Source: Candidatus Protistibacter heckmannii (GTDB lineage Bacteria > Pseudomonadota > Gammaproteobacteria > Burkholderiales > Burkholderiaceae). Taken from it: a stretch of 64,000 bases of DNA. The translations under genes were made by a program, and so were the position numbers. Location: assembly GCA_025050535.1 (NCBI GenBank), contig JALBVF010000011.1, forward strand, positions 16,931-80,930, written 5' to 3'. Numbering within the stretch: the first letter of the stretch is position 1; each line of letters starts with the position of its first letter. Of the stretch, positions 33,439 through 42,949 are shown piece after piece. The notes below the pieces were generated by a model. It ran no database searches. It saw nothing but the letters and a program-made list of their open reading frames with translations, and had not been told where the DNA came from.

Positions 33439-33477
33439 ATGAACCAGCTGTCCACGCATACCGGAGGCCCGACATGA
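33439..33477 (+). CDS. Possible 12-codon leader ORF coupled to the MFS gene
   Basis: ATG 33439 opens a frame of 12 codons (MNQLSTHTGGPT) whose TGA overlaps the MFS start as ATGA. GGAG lies nine bases before the first ATG, and GGAGG lies six bases before the second, inside the small frame. The layout would allow translational coupling. It may equally be the chance result of an upstream ATG. Confidence 0.3.
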   Translation: MNQLSTHTGGPT

Positions 33478-34320
33478 TGGTCTTCAGCTTCCCCATCCCC
33501 CTGATGGCCGTGGCGCTATCCTCCTTCGCCATCGGCACTACGGAATTCATCATCATGGGCCTGCTGCCCGAGATCGCCACCGATCTGGGCGTGAGCCTGC
33601 CTTCGGCCGGTATGCTCGTGAGCGGCTATGCGTTCGGCGTGACCGTCAGCGCGCCCATCCTCGCCACACTCACCGCGCGCGTCGCACCCAAGAAGGCGAT
33701 GCTCGCGCTGATGGGTCTGTTCGTGATCGGCAATCTGATGTGCGCCTTCGCCTCGGGCTACGGCATGCTGATGGCCGGGCACGTCGTCGCTTCCTTCGCC
33801 CACGGCGCCTTCTTCGGCCTGGGCGCGGTGGTCGCGGCCAACATGGTGCCCGCCGACAAGCAGGCCGGTGCAATCGCGCTGATGTTCACCGGCCTCACGC
33901 TCGCCAACGTGCTCGGCGTGCCCGCGGCACCCTGCTCGGCCAGGCGCTTGGCTGGCGCGCGGCCTTCCTCGCGGTGACCGCGCTGGGCGTGCTGTCGATG
34001 GCGGCCATCACGGCCTTGGTACCTTCCAGCGTGAAGGCGGCGCAGGACGGCCTGGGCGCTGGCGTGGCGGTGCTGCGCGATCCGCTGATCTGGCTGGCGC
34101 TGGCCTTGACCGTCGTGGGCTTCGGCAGCGTGTTCGTTTTTTTCACTTACATCGCGCCCATCCTGCGCGAGATCACCGGCATCCCCGCGCAAGGCTTGGC
34201 CGGCGTGCTGGTGCTCTTCGGCGTGGGGCTGGCGATCGGCAACACGCTCGGCGGCAAGCTCACCGACCATCCGGGCTTCGGCCCGCTGCGTTCGCTGCTG
34301 CTGGTCCTGGCGGCGCGGTC
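33474..34320 (+). pseudogene. MFS efflux transporter (DHA1, AraJ/YdhP-like), frameshifted and 3'-truncated
   Basis: The first frame gives MVFSFPIPLMAVALSSFAIGTTEFIIMG and five or six helices of a drug/sugar exporter. After NVLGVP a one-base change near 33925 shifts to GTLLGQALGWRAAFLAVTALGVL and continues to GNTLGGKLTDHPGFG. The frame then loses resemblance near 34320. The last four or so helices are missing, and the neighbouring M48 protease gene starts within 90 bp on the other strand, so a deletion took the 3' end. The likely regulator is the divergent LysR gene, which is intact. Confidence 0.85.
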
Positions 34321-34405
34321 CTCAGCGCCGGTCACGGCCTTGCCAAGGTGCCGCTGGCGGGCGCGGCGCCGACTGAACCGGCGCCCAGGCCGGGCCCGCG
34401 CGGCG

Positions 34406-35494
34406 CTAGCCGCCCGCGGCGCCCTGCCCGCGCAGCAGGCGGATGCGTTCGGCGCTGAGCGGATGCGAATAGAGCAGGCCGAGCGCGCCGCCCTCCTTCT
34501 ACCGTTCCAGTTCGCCCGGCGCGCAGGCCTTGCTTCCGCAGGCGAGCTGTTCGAGCAGATCGGCGAAGCGTTCGGGCGGCAAGCCCTTTCTCCGCATCAA
34601 CGCCAGCGCACGGGCGTCGGCCTCGCGCTCCTGCTCGCGCGAATAGTGGGCGGAGAGCACGGCGGCCGACCCCGCCGCGAGCAGCCCCGATATGTCGCCG
34701 AAGAGCCAGGCCGAGAACCCGCCGAGGATGGAGGCGCGTATCAGCATCTGCATGCCGTGGTGCGGCTCGACGTGGCCCAGCTCATGCGCGAGCACGCCCT
34801 GCAGGCCGGCCTCGTTGCCTTCGGCCAGCTTGGCGAGATCGTCGGTGACGATGATCATCCCGCACGGCATGGCAAAGGCGTTGGGGCCGATGCGCCAGCC
34901 GCGGAATTCGAGGCGGTGCACGAGACCGCCGGGGTCAATGCGCCGCAGCGCCTGCCGGATTTCCTCCTGCCGCTCGGGAGTCAGGCGCGACGCGGCGAGC
35001 AGGCCGCTCTCCTGCAGCGAACGCAGCACCGCGTCGCCCAGCGACCGCGCGGCCGGCTCGGGCACCTGCGGCGCGATCCCCCCCGACAGCCAGAGCAGGC
35101 CGTAGAGATAGCCCGACACCAGGAAGGCCACCGCACCCAGCGCACTCGCCGCCGCGACACGCCAGCTGCGCTGCGCGAGCGCCGCGCGGATGCGTTCGCC
35201 GTCCGCGCCCTCGCGAATTTCGACGAAGGCGCCGTCGGAGAAGCGCAGCAGGTTGGGACCGTGGCACATTGATTCGGAGAATTCGATGTCGCGCGCGGCT
35301 TCACTGCGCAGCAGCCGCTCTTCGGCCGCTCCAGGCCCCTCTTCGTTCAACCAGACCTCGAGCACCGGGCCGCGGCCCTGGCCGGGATGCGCCTCACGCA
35401 CGCCCAGGCGCACGGCGCGCGCACGCGAACTCAAGCCATCGAAATAATGCGCGCGGACCGTGACGGCACGCTCAGAATGCGATGTCGAATCCAT
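34406..35494 (-). pseudogene. M48 family metalloprotease (membrane-anchored), late amber stop
   Basis: The 362-codon frame has a transmembrane segment (SALGAVAFLVSGYLYGLLWL). The zinc protease signature follows in VLAHELGHVEPHHG (HExxH), with the third ligand in SREQEREADARAL. A TAG at 34499–34501 cuts the protein after CAPGELER. The following 30 codons (KEGGALGLLYSHPLSAERI, with the family's S-HP motif) still read in frame to a second TAG. The catalytic core is complete, so the truncated protein could retain some activity. The start at ATG 35494 overlaps the 3' end of the DUF898 gene by 23 bp, suggesting coupled translation. Confidence 0.8.
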
Positions 35495-36526
35495 TCCACT
35501 CCAGACCTTCATCGCCGAAGGCGCCCGCCGTTTTGGATTGCGCCGCGGCGAATTCGTCCAGGCAGCCCACTGCAAGCATCTCCATCGCATCGGTGCGCAG
35601 CCGCATCGTCCGGATTTTCGCGAAGGGATAGTAAAGACGCAGGCGCAGGATGATGAACAGCGCATTTCTCGCCAGCACCCACAGCACACGCCAGACGGAA
35701 AGCCGGCTGCGGAAAGCGTGCGGCCCCAGGCGGGTGGCGCTCCAGGAGAGGTTGAGCAGCAAGACGGAATAGACCTGCCAAGCCAGCCAGACGAGGAAGA
35801 AGGCGGCGGGAAGGCCCACCATCACCCGGATATAGCCGGAGGTGTCGAGCTTGTCGTGAAGAGTCTGCAGGAGAGGCGCCACCACGAAGACGGCGATCAG
35901 CACGAGCGCCGGCGCCATCACGGCCAGAAAGTGCCGGAAATACTCCGTGGCCGTGGCGCTCATCTCGAAGCGCACACCGCCGTAGCCCATGTGGCCGACG
36001 ACATAACGGCGGATACGCTGCAGGGCCATCGGCAGGAGCAGGAACAGCGTGAGCACGGCCAGCACCGGCCAAAGCAGAAAGGCCTTGTAGCTTTCACCCC
36101 GGCTGCTGGAAAACGCGAAGCGCAGGCCGCGGTAGCTTGTGAAGTGCGTGCGAAAGCGCAGCGACTGCATCGCCATCCAGGGAAACACGGCCGCGAAGAC
36201 CAGGCCGAACACGAAGTTCAAACCGGGCATGGATTTCGACAGGATCTGCAACATCCCGAAGATCAGCAGCACAATGATGCGTCCCTTGAGGATGGCGAGG
36301 GGCAGGCCGTGATAGTCGAAGCAGAAGCCGTCGAGCAGGGTGTTGCTGTGGAAGTACTGCTGCCAATAACCTTGGCCCAGGCGGAATAAATACCCAGGGT
36401 CAGCACGCTTAGGCTCAGATTGACGATCCAGATATAGAAGTATTCGGACCCGCTGCCGGTGAAGCGCATGGGCAGTGTGCGTGTTTCGCCGGAGGGCGCG
36501 GCAGCGTTGTCGGTGTCGGCTTGCAT
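35472..36526 (-). pseudogene. DUF898 (YjgN-type) multi-span membrane protein, frameshifted
   Basis: The family start FTGSGSEYFYIWIVNLSLSVLTLGIYSAWAKV is present. A frameshift near 36375 then moves to QQYFHSNTLLDGFCFDYHG, AILKGRII and on through six or so membrane helices (FAAVFPWMAMQSLRFRTHF, SATATEYFRHFLAVMAP, FRSRLSVWRVLWVLARNAL) to GFDIAF. The usual Arg-rich WAKVRRRRY turn is shortened at the break. ATG 36526 (MQADTD) is taken as start. In relatives DUF898 and an M48 protease are adjacent, as here; the pair's role is unknown. Confidence 0.82.
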
Positions 36527-36652
36527 TGGCTCTCTGTGGTCATGTGGAACGACAGGGGACGGCAGCCGCATGCTAGACCGGATCGGTGAGCCCGGTCGAG
36601 CCGGTATTACCCCCGGCCCGGGGTTTGAAGCAATTTTTTACCGCAAGCCAAC

Positions 36653-37429
36653 TTACTTTTCGACGAAGGCCCGCTCGATCACGTAGTCGCCAGCGGTGCC
36701 GGTGCTGGGCGAGATCTTGAAGCCGCGCTTGTCGAGGATCACGCACATGTCGTGCAGCATGTTGGCGCTGCCGCAGATCATGGCGCGGTCCACGCTCGGG
36801 TCGAGCGCGTCGATGCCCAGGTCCGCGGCGATGCGGCCGGCGTCGAGCAGGTCGGTGACGCGGCCCTGGGTGGGGAAGTCCTCGCGGGTGACGGTCGGGT
36901 AGTAGAGCAGCTTCTCGCGGACGACCTCGCCGATGTACTCGTGCTCTGGCAGTTCCTTGGTGATGTAGTCGCGATAAGCGAGCTCGCAGACCAGGCGCAC
37001 GCCGTGCACCAGCACCACGCGCTCGAAGCGCTCATAAGTGTCGGGGTCGCGGATGATGCTCATGAAGGGCGCCAGCCCCGTGCCGGTGGCGAGCAGACAG
37101 AGGTTGCGGCCGGGCAGCACGTCGTCGATCACCAGCGTGCCCACTGGCTTGCGGCCCACGAGCAGGGCGTCGCCTTCCTTGAGGTGCTGCAGACGCGAGG
37201 TCAGTGGGCCGTCCTGCACCTTGATGCTGAGGAATTCGAGCTGCTCTTCGTAGTTGGCGCTGGCGATGCTGTAGGCGCGCAGCAGCGGCTTGCCGTCCAC
37301 CGGCAGGCCAATCATCACGAAGTGGCCGTTGTGAAACCGCAGCGCCTGATCGCGCGTGGTCTTGAAGCTGAACAGGGTGTCATTCCAATGATGGACGCTG
37401 ATCACCTTTTCCTCGAAAAACGCTGCCAT
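36653..37429 (-). CDS. fpr: Ferredoxin/flavodoxin–NADP+ reductase
   Basis: The intact 258-residue Fpr carries the FAD-binding RAYSIASANYEE, the loop GPLTSRLQ, the NADP-binding LLATGTGLAPFMSI, and the C-terminal CGSANMLHD and VIERAFVEK. It exchanges electrons between NADP(H) and ferredoxin or flavodoxin. ATG 37429 follows the enamidase stop by 2 bp, with GGAAG inside the upstream gene as ribosome binding site. It is the last gene of the nicotinate-type operon, where a ferredoxin-dependent 6-hydroxynicotinate reductase would need such electrons; it may also serve general oxidative-stress defence, which would explain why it survives. Confidence 0.95.
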   Translation of the reverse strand: MAAFFEEKVISVHHWNDTLFSFKTTRDQALRFHNGHFVMIGLPVDGKPLLRAYSIASANYEEQLEFLSIKVQDGPLTSRLQHLKEGDALLVGRKPVGTLVIDDVLPGRNLCLLATGTGLAPFMSIIRDPDTYERFERVVLVHGVRLVCELAYRDYITKELPEHEYIGEVVREKLLYYPTVTREDFPTQGRVTDLLDAGRIAADLGIDALDPSVDRAMICGSANMLHDMCVILDKRGFKISPSTGTAGDYVIERAFVEK

Positions 37430-37431
37430 GA

Positions 37432-38620
37432 CTATCTTCCAACAATAACGGGTATTTTGGTTGCAGGCGGGGTGTTGCGGCTGCGGCCGCAACGCACCAG
37501 GCCGTCGATCATCACCATGCCCACGCTGGGGATGCCTCCCAGCGCGACGCTCTCGAGCAGGTCCTTGCCGACGCTGTGCAGTGCTTTGTCCATGAACACG
37601 AAATCCGCCGAGCGGCCCGTTTCGATCAGGCCTTGCGGCAGCTCGCGCACACGCGCGGTGTTGCTGGGTGGCGAAGCCAAACACGATTTCGGCGGGGATG
37701 TCAGTCATGCTGGAGAGCAAGGCGATCAAGCGCAGGATGCCCAGCGGCTGGACGCCCGAACCCGCCGGGCCGTCGGTGCCGAGGATGATGCGGTGCGGGC
37801 ATTTTAATTCAATTGCATGCCGGGCTGTGAGTATCCCTATACGCTCATTCCCGTTATGCACTATTTCCAGGGCGCGGCTGGATTGCTCGCATAAATCGCA
37901 TACATGCCGGTAGGAAAGCGAGGTGTGGCCGCCGTTCACGTGGCCGATGATGTCGGCGTCGGCCTCCAGCACCACGTCCTTGTCGATCAACCCGCTGCCC
38001 GGGATCGAGGGGCCGCCCGTGTGGATCGTGCTCTGGATGCCGTACTTGCGCACCCAGCCCACCATCTGGCGCGCCTCGTCGCCCGCCTTGACCGAACCCA
38101 GGCCGATCTCGCCAAGGAGCTTGACCCCGGCGTCGGCCAGATCCTTGAAGTCGGATTCGACCATGCCCTTTTCGATCACGGGCGCGCCGTCCAGGACCTT
38201 CACCCCGCCGCCCACGCCCGCGGCGCGCATGCAGTCGAAGGCGCGCTGGCTGGTGATGGCCAGGGCCTTGAGGCCGACGATGTCCTTGGGCCGGCCGGGA
38301 TAGTGCACTTCGCCAGCGGAGATCATCGTCGTGAACCCGCCGTTCATGCTCGATTCGATCCAGCTCAGCTGGTTCTGGCGCGGCGTCCAGTCGCCGGCGA
38401 CCGGATGGACGTGCGAGTCGATCATGCCGGAGCTCACTGCGGTGCCCTTGCAGTCGATCTCGGTCTTCACGCTCTCGCGGTCCATGTCGGCCAGGCGGCC
38501 GACGGTGCTGATCACGCCATCGTCGACGAGGATGGGCTTGTCGATGTCGCCGGACAACAGCAGTCCGATATTGCGGATCAGCACCCTTCCCGATTTCGCT
38601 CCGATGATGTCAGCTGCCAT
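37432..38620 (-). pseudogene. ena: Enamidase-like amidohydrolase (6-oxo-1,4,5,6-tetrahydronicotinate hydrolysis), frameshifted
   Basis: The sequence follows Eubacterium barkeri enamidase: IRNIGLLLSGD at the start, the metal ligands in SGMIDSHVHPVAGDWTPRQ, GGFTTMISAGEVHYPGRPKD, IHTGGPSIPGS, GHVNGGHTS, LGTDGPAGSGVQPLGILR and the terminal SRNTPPATK. That enzyme opens the ring of 6-oxotetrahydronicotinate to 2-formylglutarate. A one-base insertion near 37670 replaces the expected FATGNTARV with FATQQHRA, after which the true C-terminal 75 residues lie in the other frame. Because the shifted frame is open it runs on into fpr, giving a misleading 655-codon frame. The identification is by recalled motifs. 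Confidence 0.75.
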
Positions 38621-38651
38621 GGCCTTGCTCCTGTTGCATTGATTGCGCCGC

Positions 38652-39395
38652 TCAAGCGGCGATGTCGCCCGACTGGATGCGCTTGACGCCCTTGGCCTTC
38701 ATGTCGGCCCAGGCCTTTGCGACCGAGCCGTTCAAGTCGATGCCGCGCGTCGCGTCTTCCACGACGTAGACGTTGAAGCCAAGCTTGCGCGCGTCCATCG
38801 CCGTCCAGGCCACGCAGAAGTCGGTCGCCAGGCCGGTGACGAACACCGTCTTGATCTTGCGCTGCTGCAGATAGCCGGCCAGGCCGGTGGAGGTCTTGCC
38901 GTCGGCCTCGAGGAAGGCGGAATAGCTGTCCATGTCCTTGTGGAAGCCCTTGCGGATGATCAGCTCGGCCTGGGGAATCTTCAGGTCCTTGTGCAGGGCC
39001 GCGTCCTCCGTGCCCTGCACGCAGTGGTCGGGCCAGAGCACCTGGTTGCCGTAGGAAAGCTTGGTGGTCTCGAAAGGCTTCTTGCCCGAATAGGCCGAGG
39101 CGAAGGAGGCATGGTCGGGGGTGTGCCAGTCCTGCGTCATCACCACGTTCTCGAAGACCGTAGCGATCTTGTTGATCACCGGCACCACCTCGTCGCCCTT
39201 GTCCACTGGCAGCGTGCCGCCGGGGATGAAGCAGTTCTGCACGTCGACCACGATCAGGGCGCTGTCGGCGCCGGGCTTGATCTTGGCGTCGGCCGCGAAG
39301 GCGTTGAGCGAAGCCAGGCCGCTGCCGGCCGCCAGACCGCCAACGGCGGCGGCGGAGAAAGTTTTCAGAAAGGCCCTGCGCTGATTCGTTTGCAT
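38652..39395 (-). CDS. pncA: Nicotinamidase (isochorismatase fold) with Tat signal peptide
   Basis: The 247-residue protein has the nicotinamidase pattern: ALIVVDVQNCFIPGG (catalytic Asp), metal-site TQDWHTPDHASF, WPDHCVQGT, and the nucleophile in GLATDFCVAWTA. It hydrolyses nicotinamide to nicotinate and ammonia. ATG 39395 (MQTNQRRAFLKTF) has GGAG seven bases upstream and opens a twin-arginine signal peptide (RRAFLKTFSAAAVGGLAAGSGL ... AFAAD), so the enzyme is predicted to work in the periplasm. It is intact and lies between the ABC transporter and enamidase genes. Extracellular nicotinamide would thus be converted before uptake. Confidence 0.88.
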   Translation of the reverse strand: MQTNQRRAFLKTFSAAAVGGLAAGSGLASLNAFAADAKIKPGADSALIVVDVQNCFIPGGTLPVDKGDEVVPVINKIATVFENVVMTQDWHTPDHASFASAYSGKKPFETTKLSYGNQVLWPDHCVQGTEDAALHKDLKIPQAELIIRKGFHKDMDSYSAFLEADGKTSTGLAGYLQQRKIKTVFVTGLATDFCVAWTAMDARKLGFNVYVVEDATRGIDLNGSVAKAWADMKAKGVKRIQSGDIAA

Positions 39396-39435
39396 GATGT
39401 TCTCCAATGGTTTGGGACAACAATAAAGACAGGCA

Positions 39436-40164
39436 CTAAATCGACAGATACTTCTGCTGCAATTGCGTTTCTCCTGCAAATTCCTTCATCGGTCCGCTAT
39501 GGCGGATCTGTCCTTGTTCCAGAACGTACACCCGGTCCGAGACGAGCTCGGCGAAGTGCATATTCTGCTCCGAGAGCAGGATGCTCACGCCCTGGCTCTT
39601 GAGTTCGAGAATAGTGTTGGCCATCTGTTCGACGATGATCGGCGCGACGCCCTCGGAAGGCTCGTCGAGCAGCACCAGATAGGGGTTGCCCATCAGCGTG
39701 CGCGACACCGTGAGCATCTGCTGCTCGCCGCCGCTCATGCGCCCGCCGGGCCGCTTGGGCATCTCGCCCAGGTTGGGGAAGAGGCGGTAGAGCTTCTCGG
39801 GCGTCCAGTGCGGCGCGGCGCTGCCGTCGCTCCAGCTGCGCGCGCCCTGGCGGCCGATCTCCAGGTTTTCCTCCACCGTGAGTTCGGTGAAGATGCGCCG
39901 GTCCTCGGGCACCCAGCCCAGGCCAAGACGGGCGATCTGGTGCGAGGGCATGCTCATGATGTTCTTGCCCAGGAAGCTCACCGCGCCCTTGCGCTGGCCG
40001 ACCAGGCCCATGATGCTGCGGAAGGTGGTGGACTTGCCCGCGCCATTGCAGCCCATCAGCGCGACGACCTCGCCGCGTTTCATGTTCAGGCTCACGTCGA
40101 AGAGGATCTGCGCATGGCCGTACCAGGCGTTGACGTGGTCGAGCTCGAGGAGGACTTCGCTCAT
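39436..40164 (-). CDS. livF: Branched-chain-type ABC transporter ATP-binding protein LivF
   Basis: This intact 242-residue ATPase has Walker A GCNGAGKST, signature GGRMSGGEQQ and Walker B YLVLLDEPSEGVAP, with the LivF-specific C-terminal half. It pairs with LivG to energize the fused LivHM permease. The start overlaps the livG stop by four bases (ATGA). The stop is a genuine TAG after KYLSI, a normal LivF ending, which shows that TAG is read as stop in this genome. Confidence 0.93.
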   Translation of the reverse strand: MSEVLLELDHVNAWYGHAQILFDVSLNMKRGEVVALMGCNGAGKSTTFRSIMGLVGQRKGAVSFLGKNIMSMPSHQIARLGLGWVPEDRRIFTELTVEENLEIGRQGARSWSDGSAAPHWTPEKLYRLFPNLGEMPKRPGGRMSGGEQQMLTVSRTLMGNPYLVLLDEPSEGVAPIIVEQMANTILELKSQGVSILLSEQNMHFAELVSDRVYVLEQGQIRHSGPMKEFAGETQLQQKYLSI

Positions 40165-40937
40165 GCCGTTTCCTTCTCGAAGGTCTTACCGCTGCCGAAA
40201 TACACGCTCTTCACCTTGTCGTTGTTGCGGATCGCCTCGACGCCGCCTTCGGCGATCAGGTTGCCGCGCGCCAGCACGATGACGCGGCTGGAATAGGAAA
40301 ACACCACGTCCATGCTGTGCTCGGTAAAGAGCACTGCCAGGCCGTTCTCGGTGACCAGCCGCTTGATCAAGGCGATGAGCGCGATGCGCTCGGCCGGCGC
40401 CATGCCAGCGGTGGGCTCGTCCATCAACAGCAGCTTGGGCTTGCTGGCGAGCGCGATGGCGAGCTCGACGCGCTTGACGTCGCCGTAGGCCAGATCGGAA
40501 CAGGGCCGGTCGGCCTGCGCCGCCATGCCCACGCGCTCCAGCAGGGCCAGAGCCTCGGCGCGGTAGAAGCGCGCGGCGGGCTTGAACCAGTGGAAGATCT
40601 TGCCGGCGTGCGAAAGCAGCGCCATCTGGATGTTCTCGGCCACGGTCAGCGAGGCGAAGGTCGCGGCGATCTGGAAGGTGCGGCCCACGCCGCGCCGCCA
40701 GATCTTGCGCGGCGGCAGGCCGAGAATGTCTTCGCCGTCCAGGGTGATGGAGCCGCCATCGGCCTGTAGCTGGCCGTTGATCATGTTGAAGCAGGTGGAC
40801 TTGCCCGCGCCGTTGGGGCCGATCAGCGAGAGCATCTCGCCCTGGGCGATGCTGAAGCTCACGTGGTCCACCGCCTTCACGCCGCCGAAGGACTTGGTCA
40901 GGCCCGTGACCTTGAGCAGGCTCGCGTTCGCACTCAT
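40161..40937 (-). CDS. livG: Branched-chain-type ABC transporter ATP-binding protein LivG
   Basis: This intact 258-residue ATPase has Walker A GPNGAGKST, the LivG segment RRGVGRTFQIAATFASLTVAENI, signature-region DLAYGDVKRVELAIAL, Walker B LLLMDEPTAGMAP and the switch His in FTEHSMDVVF. Both ends overlap neighbours by four bases (ATGA with livHM upstream and livF downstream), showing tight translational coupling in the operon. Confidence 0.93.
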   Translation of the reverse strand: MSANASLLKVTGLTKSFGGVKAVDHVSFSIAQGEMLSLIGPNGAGKSTCFNMINGQLQADGGSITLDGEDILGLPPRKIWRRGVGRTFQIAATFASLTVAENIQMALLSHAGKIFHWFKPAARFYRAEALALLERVGMAAQADRPCSDLAYGDVKRVELAIALASKPKLLLMDEPTAGMAPAERIALIALIKRLVTENGLAVLFTEHSMDVVFSYSSRVIVLARGNLIAEGGVEAIRNNDKVKSVYFGSGKTFEKETA

Positions 40938-42862
40938 TGCGCGCCCCCCATGGAAGCGACGGCCTTGCGGGCCTTCGCGCCCTCATACAGCCTGCGCGCC
41001 GAGCCGGCGATGCCCATCGGGAAGGCCAGCACCAGGAAGAGCACCACCGCGCCCATCGGCGCACGCCAGTATTCGGTGTTGCGGATCACCGCGTCCTGCA
41101 GCCAGGTGAAGACGCTCGCGCCGACCAGCGGCCCCGCGAGATTCTGCACACCGCCCAGCAGCACCATCACCAGGCCGTCCACCGACTTGGAGGTGGCGAT
41201 GGTCTCTGGCGAGATGCTGCCCTTGGAGAAAGCGGCGAGCGCGCCGGCCAGGCCGCAGAACACGCCCGCGATCACGAAGGCCGCGAGCTGCACGCTGCGC
41301 ACGTTGATGCCGATCGCCTCGGCGCGCAGCGGCAGATCGCGCGCAGCGCGCAGCGCATAGCCCAGGGGCGCGAAAAGCATGCGCCGCATCAGCCACAGGC
41401 TGAGCATGCACAGCGCGAGCGTGAGATAGAAATACGCGCCCTTGTCCCTCAGCCATTCTGCCGGCCAGACGCCCGTGAGGCCGTTGCTGCCGCCGGTGAA
41501 GCCGTCCCACTGGAAGACGATGGACCAGACGATCTGCGCGAAGGCGAGCGTCAGCATCGCCAGATACACGCCCGAGAGCCGCACTGCGAACCAGCCAAAG
41601 AGCAGCGCCCCCAGGCCAGCGACGAGGGGCGCGCCGATCAGCGTGGCGATCATCGGCAGGCCGGCGGACTTGAGCAGCAGCGCCGCGCCGTAGGCGCCCA
41701 GGCCGAAGTAGGCGGCGTGGCCGAAGGAGTGCATGCCGCCCGGACCCATGATAAAGAAAAGGCTGCCGGCGAAGAGCGCCGCCGTGAGGATGTCGATGGA
41801 GAGCACGGTGACGTAGGGGAAGCTCTTGCCGACCAGCGGCAGGAAGAGCAGCACGGCGACGATACCCAGCGTGGCCGCCTGCATCGCGCGGCCCGGCGGC
41901 ACGAGCGGCGCTTCCACCGCGGCGGCGTTGCGCACCGGCGCATTGGGCTTGCCCATCAGGCCCCAGGGCCGAAGCACCAGGACCACGGCCATCACCAGGA
42001 ACTCCAGAACCAGCGTGAGCTTGGAGAAGGAGAAATCGAAGGCGAGGCCGAAGAGATTGAAATGCACCTGGCCGATGCCGATGCAGATGGCCTTGATCTC
42101 GGCGATGATCAGCGCGGCCACGTAGGCGCCGGGCACCGAGCCCATGCCGCCGACGACCACCACCACGAAGGCGTCGCCGATGGTCTGCAGATCGAGCGTC
42201 AGCGCCGCCGGTTCGCGCGGCAGCTGCACCGCGCCACCCAGTCCGGCGAGGAAGGCGCCCAGGGCGAACACGCCCGTGAACAGCCAGGCCTGGTTCACGC
42301 CCAGCGCACTGGCCATCTCGCGGTCCTGCGTGGCGGCGCGGATCAGCGTTCCCCAGCGGGTGCGGGTCAGCAGCAGATAGAGGAGGCCCAGCACGGCCGG
42401 GCCGATGAAGATCAAGGCGATGTCATACGAGGGGAAGCGCCGGCCGAAGATTTCGACCGCGCCCGCCAGCCCCGGCGCGCGCCGGCCCAGCAGGTCTTCC
42501 GGGCCCCAGAACCAGAGCGCCGCATCCTTGATCAGCAGCGCCAGGGCGAAGGTGGCGAGAAGCTGGAAGAGCTCGGGCGCCTTGTAGATGCGCCGCAGGA
42601 CCAGCGGCTCTATCACCGCACCCAGCACGCCCACGAGGATCGCGGAGAGCAGGATGCAGCCCCAGAAGCCCAGGACGCTGCCACCGAATTTCTCGGTCAG
42701 GCTGTAGCCGGCGTAGATGCCGAGCATGTAGAGCGAGCCGTGCGCGAAGTTGACGATGCGGATCACGCCGAAGATCAGCGACAGGCCGACGGCGACCAGG
42801 AACAAGGAGGACGCGCCGGCCAAGCCGTTGAGCAGCTGGACCAGGAAACCGGAAAAATCCAT
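40934..42862 (-). CDS. Fused LivH–LivM permease of a branched-chain-type ABC transporter
   Basis: A single intact 642-residue protein contains both permease domains. The N-terminal half is LivH-like (LNGLAGASSLFLVAVGLSLIFG, NFAHGSLYMLGIYAGY, GDAFVVVVVGGMGSVPGAYV). The C-terminal half is LivM-like from about residue 330 (GGMHSFGHAAYFGLGAYGAALL, YLAMLTLAFAQIVWS, LVMVLLGGVQNLAGPLVGA). Fusions of this kind are common in Burkholderiales. In this operon the likely cargo is nicotinate or a related pyridine carboxylate rather than leucine, but nothing in the sequence fixes the substrate. Confidence 0.92.
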   Translation of the reverse strand: MDFSGFLVQLLNGLAGASSLFLVAVGLSLIFGVIRIVNFAHGSLYMLGIYAGYSLTEKFGGSVLGFWGCILLSAILVGVLGAVIEPLVLRRIYKAPELFQLLATFALALLIKDAALWFWGPEDLLGRRAPGLAGAVEIFGRRFPSYDIALIFIGPAVLGLLYLLLTRTRWGTLIRAATQDREMASALGVNQAWLFTGVFALGAFLAGLGGAVQLPREPAALTLDLQTIGDAFVVVVVGGMGSVPGAYVAALIIAEIKAICIGIGQVHFNLFGLAFDFSFSKLTLVLEFLVMAVVLVLRPWGLMGKPNAPVRNAAAVEAPLVPPGRAMQAATLGIVAVLLFLPLVGKSFPYVTVLSIDILTAALFAGSLFFIMGPGGMHSFGHAAYFGLGAYGAALLLKSAGLPMIATLIGAPLVAGLGALLFGWFAVRLSGVYLAMLTLAFAQIVWSIVFQWDGFTGGSNGLTGVWPAEWLRDKGAYFYLTLALCMLSLWLMRRMLFAPLGYALRAARDLPLRAEAIGINVRSVQLAAFVIAGVFCGLAGALAAFSKGSISPETIATSKSVDGLVMVLLGGVQNLAGPLVGASVFTWLQDAVIRNTEYWRAPMGAVVLFLVLAFPMGIAGSARRLYEGAKARKAVASMGGAQ

Positions 42863-42949
42863 GGGCTTGTTTTTGCTTGTTGGTCCGTTCCGGCGACGCC
42901 TGGATGCGGCGGCGCGGAAACGGGGGATTGCGTTGCTCGGCTACGCCGC

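Noticed and set aside
34499..36571. M48 and DUF898 as one protein because a single frame spans 34499–35689
   Set aside because: The codons upstream of ATG 35494 in that frame are the antiframe of the DUF898 end and have no protease resemblance.
36653..38620. A 655-codon fusion of amidohydrolase and ferredoxin reductase
   Set aside because: The middle part (after FGFATQQ) is not family sequence; the true enamidase end is in another frame and stops at 37432, and fpr has its own ATG and ribosome binding site. The fusion is an accident of the frameshift.
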